This document shows, one piece after another, positions 14,315 to 19,952 of a DNA stretch of 19,952 bases. Source of the DNA: Deltaproteobacteria bacterium UBA6601. GTDB lineage: Bacteria > Myxococcota_A > UBA796 > UBA9615. Position numbers and translations under genes: made by a program. The stretch lies in the NCBI GenBank assembly GCA_002433485.1, contig DJIF01000093.1:10795-30746 (forward strand), in the 5' to 3' direction. Each line of letters starts with the position of its first letter. Position 1 is the first letter of the stretch. The notes beneath the pieces are model-generated. The model saw only the letters and a list, made by a program, of their open reading frames with translations. It was not told the DNA's origin and did no database searches.

Positions 14315-17041
14315 ATGAGCGCAAGGGCTACAATCTCGCGTCTTCCGTCGCTGGCTTTGGCCCTGCTGCTGATGCTGTTGTTGGCCCCAGCAGCTCAAGC
14401 CACTGAGCAGACGGGCAAGATCCGCGGGACCATAACCGACGAGGACGGGTCGGTCCTTGAGGGGGCTCGGGTCAGGGTTACCAGCGAGAGCTTGCAGGGG
14501 CTTCGCTCCGCTGAGAGTGACAAGAGCGGTCTTTATTGGCTCCCCGGACTACCGCCTGGGCAATATCAGCTGAACGTTGAGTATGAAGGCTTTCAGGGCT
14601 ACACCCTTAACAACATCCGGGTGCTCATCGGAGCGACGCTGGACATCGATGTCACCTTGCGTACTGCCAGCGTGGAAGAGTCGGTGACGGTGGTCGACGA
14701 TCGGCCCTTGATCGACACCTCCACTTCGACGACTGGCAGCGTCATTACCCGCGAGTACCTTGAGGCGCTGCCAACCAGTCGCTCCTATCAGAGCGCGGTT
14801 AAGTTCGCTCCAGGAGTCACCGGAGGTTCCAACCCCAATGCTCAGGGGGGCTCTTCACGGGAGAATAAGTGGCTGCTTGACGGCGCCAACACCACCGACC
14901 CGGTGACCGGTACCTTTTCCTTCAACTTCAATCTTGATGCCATCGAAGAGGTTGAGGTGATCACGGGCAACTTCCGTGCGGAGAATGGCGGTTCACTGGG
15001 AGCCATCATTAATGTGCGCACCAAGTCCGGGTCCAATAAGCTTGAAGGGGGCGTAAAGGGCTTTTACAGCAACGGCAACTGGTCCCCGAAGCGGGACGCC
15101 ACCTTCGTCCCTGATGGTCGCCAGATTGAAGGCAGTGAGTTCGATCGAGACTCGGAGAGCTTCGATCTTAATGCCTTTGTCGGTGGTCCGATCCTTCGCG
15201 ACAAGCTGTGGTTCTTCAATTCGGTGCGTTACATACGCAACACATCGACCGCTCTGGGAGCCCGTTCGCCGCGAGTCTTCGACGGTTTCAATATTTTCAG
15301 CAAGCTCACGGCCAACCCTGCGCAGGGTCATCACCTGATTTTTTCAGTGATGACCGGCCCGGCTCGTATCAGCAACCGCCGGCAGTCCTTTTCCGTGGAC
15401 CCGGAAGCCCAGGCGCACCAGTACCAGAACTCCCTGGTGGCCAGCGGTGAGTGGCAGTGGTTTATCAACAACAATCTGAGCGCTAAGTTTCATTACAGTC
15501 ATCTACAAACCGATATCGATGTCACTCCTCAACCCTGCACCTGGCGGGATGATGACCGGTTTAAGACCTGCCTGCCCGGTCAGGAAGAGGGCTACATTGA
15601 TTTTGTCACTCCTGGACGTATTGGGGTGGGTGGGGCCCGCTCTACGGGCAATTCCCATTACTTCTCACTGAATGATCGCTGGCGGGATTCCCTCCGTGCG
15701 ACTCTTACCGCATACGTGCCCAGGGCCTTGGGTGTCCATGAGATCAAGGGTGGTGTTGAGGTGAGCTTCGTGCGCTCGACCAACACCTTTGGTTACACGG
15801 GCAACCTCTACTACGTAGATCGGCTCGAAGAGGCCGATGACCCCACCTCAACCGTTAACTATTACTGGCGGGAGACCCAGGGGCAGCTTCACCAGACCAA
15901 CCGCGGCACCACCGTATTCGCCTACCTGCAGGACAGCTGGGAGCCCACTCCAGGCCTGACCATTGACTTCGGGCTCAAGTATGACCACGCAGTGATGCGT
16001 AACGATGAAGGCGAGAAGATCGTCAACTTTGACGCGGTCTCTCCGGTGGCTGGCGTGGCCTGGGATCCGACTGGACAGGGGCAGGCCAAGATCTATGCCG
16101 GGGGTGGCGTTGTCATCGACGAGAGCCGACTGGCGATCAGCTCGTTTATCGACAAGAACGGTCTGGGTCGCAAGCTCTATCTGGGCCCCTATTTTGATGG
16201 CCGGGACTCCAACAACTCCTATGACCAGTGGAGTTACGATCGTGGTCAGTCCAACTATGAGAGCCTCCCTGATCTGACCGTACCGCGGATCTATACCGTC
16301 GCCGCTGGCTTTGACATGCAGCTGGGGGGCCGCACCTCGGTCGGTGTGATCGGTACCGCCAAGTTCTTCCGCAATCTCTGGGAAGATGATGAGGTCAACT
16401 ACATCTGGAACGGCGAAGGGACCAACAGTGTTGGCGTAATCAACGGTCAGCAGGACTACTTCTTCCGACTCCGGACTCCAGATGCTGCCCGCCGTAATTG
16501 GCTCGGGATCACCTTCAAGATCGAGCGGCAGATGTTCAAGAACCTGCTTCTGGACATCAACTACACCATGTCGATGACCCGCGGTCTTACCTCGACTCAG
16601 ATCACTGCGGCTATGGACAATCCTACCCAGACTCCTCATGAGTACGGTTGGCTCTACAGTGATCGTCCGCATGTCCTGAAGGCCTCGGCTGCCTACAAGC
16701 TGCCCTTTGGCCTGACCCTGGGCGGTACCCTCAATGTGACGAGTGGTAGCCGCTTTGACCGCAAGTACTACGCAGACAAAGGCAGTGGGTATCAGAACTA
16801 TGTGGCCGAGCGCGGCACCTTTGACTCGGTGAACCCCTGGTGGGCCTTGAACCTGAAACTTCGCTACAACCTTCGCCTTCCGCGCGGCAAGTTGTTCTTT
16901 AGCGCTGAGCTCAACAACGTCACTAACAATCGGCAGGCCACAGGTATCAACACTGGCGCGCTTAACGCAGGAGGTGAGTACTTCGCTTCCGGTCGTCAGT
17001 CGCCTATGACCTTGGAGCTGGGAGGTGGCTATGAGTGGTAG
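14315..17041 (+). CDS. TonB-dependent receptor, Oar-like
   Basis: A 908-residue outer-membrane protein. A signal peptide (about 1-29, ending AQA) precedes a carboxypeptidase-regulatory-like beta domain (about 33-115, GKIRGTITDEDGSVLEGARV). A TonB-box-like ESVTVVDD (122-129) and a plug domain with YLEALPTSRSYQS (148-160), LLDGANTTDPVTG (187-199) and EEVEVITGNFRAENGGSLGA (211-230) follow. A long beta-barrel ends in an aromatic residue (...LGGGYEW). The carboxypeptidase-regulatory domain plus plug layout is that of Oar proteins. These transport large ligands using TonB/ExbB/ExbD energy; M. xanthus Oar has been tied to secretion of protease PopC. The ATG at 14315 has GGGAG eight bases upstream. 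Two lipoprotein genes follow in the same operon. Confidence 0.93.
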   Translation: MSARATISRLPSLALALLLMLLLAPAAQATEQTGKIRGTITDEDGSVLEGARVRVTSESLQGLRSAESDKSGLYWLPGLPPGQYQLNVEYEGFQGYTLNNIRVLIGATLDIDVTLRTASVEESVTVVDDRPLIDTSTSTTGSVITREYLEALPTSRSYQSAVKFAPGVTGGSNPNAQGGSSRENKWLLDGANTTDPVTGTFSFNFNLDAIEEVEVITGNFRAENGGSLGAIINVRTKSGSNKLEGGVKGFYSNGNWSPKRDATFVPDGRQIEGSEFDRDSESFDLNAFVGGPILRDKLWFFNSVRYIRNTSTALGARSPRVFDGFNIFSKLTANPAQGHHLIFSVMTGPARISNRRQSFSVDPEAQAHQYQNSLVASGEWQWFINNNLSAKFHYSHLQTDIDVTPQPCTWRDDDRFKTCLPGQEEGYIDFVTPGRIGVGGARSTGNSHYFSLNDRWRDSLRATLTAYVPRALGVHEIKGGVEVSFVRSTNTFGYTGNLYYVDRLEEADDPTSTVNYYWRETQGQLHQTNRGTTVFAYLQDSWEPTPGLTIDFGLKYDHAVMRNDEGEKIVNFDAVSPVAGVAWDPTGQGQAKIYAGGGVVIDESRLAISSFIDKNGLGRKLYLGPYFDGRDSNNSYDQWSYDRGQSNYESLPDLTVPRIYTVAAGFDMQLGGRTSVGVIGTAKFFRNLWEDDEVNYIWNGEGTNSVGVINGQQDYFFRLRTPDAARRNWLGITFKIERQMFKNLLLDINYTMSMTRGLTSTQITAAMDNPTQTPHEYGWLYSDRPHVLKASAAYKLPFGLTLGGTLNVTSGSRFDRKYYADKGSGYQNYVAERGTFDSVNPWWALNLKLRYNLRLPRGKLFFSAELNNVTNNRQATGINTGALNAGGEYFASGRQSPMTLELGGGYEW

Positions 17042-17813
17042 AATACTGCTCTGCTGCTTGGCGGTCCTGGTCTGCAGTAGCGCCTGTTACGAGGAGCAGA
17101 TTGACCAGCGCAATCTAGATGGCGAGATCGTCCTTCCTGGTGACCTGGTCAGCGATCCCCGCGATGCGGGAATTATCTACCTGGGCATCTACGAAGGCTA
17201 CGATCCTGATCAGTTGGGATATCCCTATCCGAGCACCGGGCCGCGGGTAGGTGACAACCCCATTGGTGACGCACTGCCCTATGGAGGGACCAGCGTCGGG
17301 GCTTACACCTACGCTTGCTACAGGGCCCTTCGCTGCCAAGTTATCAGTGGTCGCTATCAGAGCCTTGAGTCACTTCTGGAGACGAATCCGGTGGAGCTTG
17401 AGGAGGAGCTGGTTGATGCTGAAGACCTCTATGACCAGTGCTCCTGGTATTACGGTTGGAACAACCTGAGCGAGTTCTCCTTCATCGGCACCGGGCAGAT
17501 GGACTTCGTCCAGGACTCAGCGGGAGACTGGGTCGCACCCTTCAGGGCCTGGCACACTCGCATTCCCAGCGGTGCGGTGCTGTGGGCCTTTGCTGACAAT
17601 GATTTCACCACCTGCTCGCCGGATCAGGGGCCAGTCAATCGGCGGCGGTCGCAGGACGACCAGTACTTCCGTGAAGGAAGTAATTTTAACGATATCCTTA
17701 ACTTCCCGGACAAGTACATTACGGAGGGGGACTTCGTTAGCGGCGGTGATGTCGTCATCGAACCTGGGCAAACCAGCGGATACAGCCTCCGCGTCGATTA
17801 TCGGATGGAGTAA
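17031..17813 (+). CDS. lipoprotein A downstream of the TonB receptor
   Basis: A 260-residue lipoprotein I do not recognise. The signal ends in lipobox CSSAC with Cys19, followed by an acidic start (YEEQID). The mature region has aromatic, Gly/Pro-rich segments (YLGIYEGYDPDQLGYPYPS, about 52-70), an acidic helix (NPVELEEELVDAEDLYDQC) and a C-terminal beta-rich section (GGDVVIEPGQTSGYSLRVDY). The mature part has few further cysteines. The ATG at 17031 sits five bases after GGAGG and overlaps the receptor's stop by 11 bases, so translation is coupled. The position suggests a surface or periplasmic partner of the receptor, loosely like SusD partners of SusC, although no SusD-like TPR pattern is seen. 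Confidence 0.8.
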   Translation: MSGRILLCCLAVLVCSSACYEEQIDQRNLDGEIVLPGDLVSDPRDAGIIYLGIYEGYDPDQLGYPYPSTGPRVGDNPIGDALPYGGTSVGAYTYACYRALRCQVISGRYQSLESLLETNPVELEEELVDAEDLYDQCSWYYGWNNLSEFSFIGTGQMDFVQDSAGDWVAPFRAWHTRIPSGAVLWAFADNDFTTCSPDQGPVNRRRSQDDQYFREGSNFNDILNFPDKYITEGDFVSGGDVVIEPGQTSGYSLRVDYRME

Positions 17814-17815
17814 CG

Positions 17816-18607
17816 ATGTTTCGCTTGATCTGCGTTGCAGCTCTGGTCTGTGCCGGCCTGTGGCTGGTGAGCTGTAATCTTGATACCCGGGCCTTGTTGC
17901 AGGACTTTGATCCGGAAGCTGGCACCTTCGAGACCGTCGACGTGCGAAACCTCGATGAGCGAGACCAGCCGCCCAGCATTGACGGAGGTACTTATGTGGG
18001 AACTCTGGGGCCGTCCAACATAGGCGCTGGTCTTTACAGCGGGGCGACCTTCACGATCCCGGGCAACGGCGAGCGGGTCTGCGTAATCGTCGACCCACAA
18101 TCGGTCTGGCGCGATGACCTTCAGCTTGACTCCAGCAACAACGAGATCGCCAATCCTTTCATGACCGATTTCCCCCATGATGACGGTGATTTGGACTTGT
18201 TGGTGGGGCTAGCCTCCTACTATACCGGCACTCCTGGCGAGGTCATCGGCGACTTCCTGGGTAACTTCCCAGACAGCAATGGAGTGGAGCGAGCCATTGA
18301 TTTGAATCTCTGCCTGCAAGAGGACTATCACGGCCAGGTCGGCGGCACTGCTGGCCGCTCCACCCCTGAGGCCTGTAGCTTTGTGACGCTGCCCGGCGTG
18401 GACTATCGAGTGGTTCTGCAGGTCTACTCTGTGCCGATCGACGATAACGAACTCCGCTATGCGCTTGAGGTTCGTTCGGGTGAGTGCCCGGTGACGATCG
18501 ATGAGTGCACGCTGCGGGGCGATGCCGACCCTGCTCCAGAGGGCGCGCTGCCCAGCGAGTTCGATGCCCAAGATGTCGAAGAGTTGTACTGCGACTCCTA
18601 CTTGTAA
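17816..18607 (+). CDS. lipoprotein B downstream of the TonB receptor
   Basis: A 263-residue lipoprotein, also unrecognised. The lipobox is LVSC with Cys20. The mature part contains GTYVGTLGPSNIGAGLYSGA (about 59-78), VCVIVDPQSVWRDD (about 87-100), an acidic HDDGDLDLLVG (about 121-131) and a C-terminal part with several cysteines (SGECPVTIDECTLRG) that could pair. It starts two bases after lipoprotein A stops, with GGAG in the end of that gene. The two lipoproteins do not look like duplicates. Shared operon structure with the TonB receptor suggests all three act together at the outer membrane. Confidence 0.8.
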   Translation: MFRLICVAALVCAGLWLVSCNLDTRALLQDFDPEAGTFETVDVRNLDERDQPPSIDGGTYVGTLGPSNIGAGLYSGATFTIPGNGERVCVIVDPQSVWRDDLQLDSSNNEIANPFMTDFPHDDGDLDLLVGLASYYTGTPGEVIGDFLGNFPDSNGVERAIDLNLCLQEDYHGQVGGTAGRSTPEACSFVTLPGVDYRVVLQVYSVPIDDNELRYALEVRSGECPVTIDECTLRGDADPAPEGALPSEFDAQDVEELYCDSYL

Positions 18608-18615
18608 GAGTCGCT

Positions 18616-18636
18616 GCGGCGCCTTGCTGACGCCGC
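18616..18636 (+). terminator. GC-rich hairpin after lipoprotein B
   Basis: GCGGCG (18616-18621), a 9-base loop and CGCCGC (18631-18636) form a 6-bp GC-only stem eight bases after the stop. The bases after it (TTCTGATATC) are not a T-tract, so it may be a weak or attenuating terminator between the receptor operon and dedA. Confidence 0.35.
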
Positions 18637-18649
18637 TTCTGATATCCTG

Positions 18650-19273
18650 ATGTTGGAAGACCCACTGGCCTGGACTCTGGAGCATGGATATCCGGTCTTG
18701 TTTGGGATGTTGCTCTTTAGTGGCCTGGGACTTCCTATCCCCGAAGACATCCCGCTGATCGCCGCTGGGGTACTGGCCAAGCACGGCGGCATGGGAATTC
18801 TGCAGGCCAGCTTTGTCTGTATGAGCTGTGTTCTGTGTCGCGATCTCGCGGTGTATGGCCTCGGTCGCAGTTTCGGTGAACGGCTTTTAGAGAATCGTTG
18901 GGCGAGCAAACTGCTACGACCTCGTGACCTGCACCATATTGAAGCGAGAATGCGTCGTCACGGGGTCGCTGTGGTCTTTGTGGGACGATTCTTGCCGGGC
19001 CTGCGGGCAGCGGTTTTTTTTGCGGCGGGAAAGGCCGGCATTCGTCCCTGGCTGTTCTTCGCGGTGGACGCAGGTGCTGCCCTGGTGTCGATTCCAGCCT
19101 TTATTCTTGCTGGCTACCTGTTCGCCGCCAACATTGACCTTTTGCTGGTCTGGCTCCGCGAGTTTCGGGTACTGCTCATTGTTGCTGTGCTGAGCGCTGC
19201 GCTGGTTTTTCTGTTCCGGGTTCGTCGCAAGAGTGCCGCGGAGTCGCTTAACCAGGAGGATATTGGTGACTGA
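18650..19273 (+). CDS. DedA-family membrane protein
   Basis: A 207-residue inner-membrane protein of the DedA/SNARE-associated (VTT) family. Features are LGLPIPEDIPLIAAG (26-40) with the acidic pair Glu32/Asp33, CRDLAVYGLGRSFG (63-76), and VVFVGRFLPGLRAAVFFAAG (108-127), with Arg113 and Arg119. A further helix pair follows, and a basic cytosolic end (RVRRK). DedA proteins include carriers that flip undecaprenyl phosphate or phospholipids and support envelope proton balance. The start ATG has no clear ribosome site. The 3' end overlaps the next gene by eight bases. uppP, which feeds the same lipid cycle, lies about 6.5 kb upstream. Confidence 0.9.
   Translation: MLEDPLAWTLEHGYPVLFGMLLFSGLGLPIPEDIPLIAAGVLAKHGGMGILQASFVCMSCVLCRDLAVYGLGRSFGERLLENRWASKLLRPRDLHHIEARMRRHGVAVVFVGRFLPGLRAAVFFAAGKAGIRPWLFFAVDAGAALVSIPAFILAGYLFAANIDLLLVWLREFRVLLIVAVLSAALVFLFRVRRKSAAESLNQEDIGD
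19254..19259 (+). promoter_or_regulatory. ribosome binding site deciding the GTG start of the GyrI-like gene
   Basis: AGGAGG lies six bases before GTG at 19266, inside the end of the dedA gene. It makes this GTG a better start than the in-frame GTG at 19233. Confidence 0.65.
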
Positions 19274-19805
19274 GGTCTTGAAGTCGAGCAACGCAAAGCC
19301 TGCGGTGACGATCCGGACGCTGCCCGCGATGCGTGCAGCTACTTTTGGCTACTGCGGACCGGCGAGCGAGGTCAGCAATGCATTTGCAAAGCTCGAAGCG
19401 TTCGTGCAAGGGGCGGGTATCGGTCCTGCCGGCCCTTTGCTTTGTTCCTATTCTCAGCTTATTGAGCCATCAGTGCAGCCCATAGCAGCCGATAGGGTGC
19501 AGTTGGAGCTCCTCCTTATGGTACCTGTGACGCGTCTTATTGAGGGCCACGGCCAGCCCTTCCGGATGCGTCGCTTCAGTAGCCAACGGGCTGCTTGTTT
19601 TACCTGGAGAGGCCCGCTTAGTGCTGCCTTTCGGGCACAGCACCAGGAGATCTTCTGCTGGCTTGAGCAGGAGGGACTGCCATATCAGGGAAGCCGACAC
19701 CAGCATGCCTTCCTGGCGCGGGATGGTGACATCTGGACAGTGGAGATCCGGGTTCCGTTGCTACCCTTTGCCGATCTCGCATCCGGTACCGTCCACAGCC
19801 AGTAA
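19266..19805 (+). CDS. GyrI-like ligand-binding domain protein
   Basis: A 179-residue protein of the GyrI-like/AraC effector-binding fold (SHS2 pair), here without a DNA-binding domain. The first half opens with VTIRTLPAMRAATFGYCGPA (14-33) and a helix (VSNAFAKLEAFVQGAGI). The second half repeats the pattern with FRMRRFSSQRAACFTWRGP (99-117), an amphipathic helix, and WTVEIRVPL (157-165), where Glu160 is a typical ligand-pocket residue. Such proteins bind small hydrophobic or cationic molecules, and some hydrolyse them. It overlaps dedA (GTGACTGA), so both are probably co-expressed. Its ligand is unknown. Confidence 0.72.
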   Translation: MTEVLKSSNAKPAVTIRTLPAMRAATFGYCGPASEVSNAFAKLEAFVQGAGIGPAGPLLCSYSQLIEPSVQPIAADRVQLELLLMVPVTRLIEGHGQPFRMRRFSSQRAACFTWRGPLSAAFRAQHQEIFCWLEQEGLPYQGSRHQHAFLARDGDIWTVEIRVPLLPFADLASGTVHSQ

Positions 19806-19832
19806 GATAACCTCAGCAACGGAGATATCAGC

Positions 19833-19952
19833 TTGCAGCTTCGCACCATCCAGCGCTGGGTCATCGTCCTCCTGTTGGGCGTTTTCATGAGTTCCTGTAA
19901 CGCGAGTTCCCGGCGCGCTGATGATGATGATGCCAGCGGCGATGACGATGCC
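19833..19952 (+). CDS. lipoprotein with Asp-rich linker (N-terminus only)
   Basis: The first 40 codons of a gene cut by the right edge. A TTG start at 19833 follows GGAG (19821-19824) by eight bases. A signal peptide with a long hydrophobic core (VIVLLLGVF) ends in lipobox MSSC with Cys22. The mature N-terminus turns into an acidic repeat (ADDDDASGDDDA). The same type of linker appears at the C-terminus of the LivK-like lipoprotein. The functional domain is outside the window. Confidence 0.65.
   Translation, partial: MQLRTIQRWVIVLLLGVFMSSCNASSRRADDDDASGDDDA

Noticed and set aside
15848..16672. 274-codon minus-strand ORF
   Set aside because: It is antisense to the barrel part of the TonB receptor, with no ribosome site or recognisable domain.
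1..19952. tRNA, rRNA, CRISPR, insertion sequence or phage genes
   Set aside because: I looked on both strands and saw no cloverleaf, regularly spaced repeats, transposase or integrase motifs, or terminal inverted repeats.

Overview
This GC-rich 20 kb window reads like a chromosomal segment of a Myxococcota or wider 'deltaproteobacterial' bacterium. The clues are a secreted metalloprotease ending in a MYXO-CTERM-like tail (Cys-x-Cys-Ser, hydrophobic helix, Arg cluster), an Oar-like TonB-dependent receptor, lipoproteins with Asp-rich linkers (DDDDSA, DDDDASGDDDA), and an AtpE with a signal-like N-terminus. I see no tRNA, rRNA, CRISPR array or insertion sequence. Genes are tightly packed, often through 4-base ATGA stop/start overlaps, and no gap exceeds about 210 bp.

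Positions 1-5410 (minus strand) look like one operon: livK-like lipoprotein, an enlarged livH-like permease, an RlmI-type rRNA methyltransferase, rmlD, an RmlC-like epimerase, and the start of a GlcD-type FAD oxidase that runs off the left edge. No livM, livG or livF is adjacent. An RluA-family pseudouridine synthase (plus strand) diverges from livK and converges, with overlap, on a secreted protein (minus strand) whose C-terminal half resembles the PA-IL/LecA calcium-dependent lectin fold.

Positions 7643-11215 (minus strand) run isochorismatase-family hydrolase, a PTPS/QueD homologue without its catalytic Cys and Glu, an unknown CxxC membrane protein, a 12-codon leader ORF, then atpI, atpB and atpE (F0 membrane genes of ATP synthase). 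Strong hairpins follow atpE. The uppP gene diverges from the hydrolase.

Positions 12126-18607 may form a secreted-protease and outer-membrane locus. A signal-peptide protein and a matrixin-like protease with two PKD domains are co-translated on the minus strand. They diverge from a plus-strand TonB-dependent receptor with two downstream lipoproteins. Oar of Myxococcus xanthus has been reported as required for secretion of the protease PopC, so this may be a protease-export or protease-plus-uptake module; that is inference. The right end holds a DedA-family membrane protein overlapping a GyrI-like ligand-binding protein, then the start of another lipoprotein with an acidic linker.
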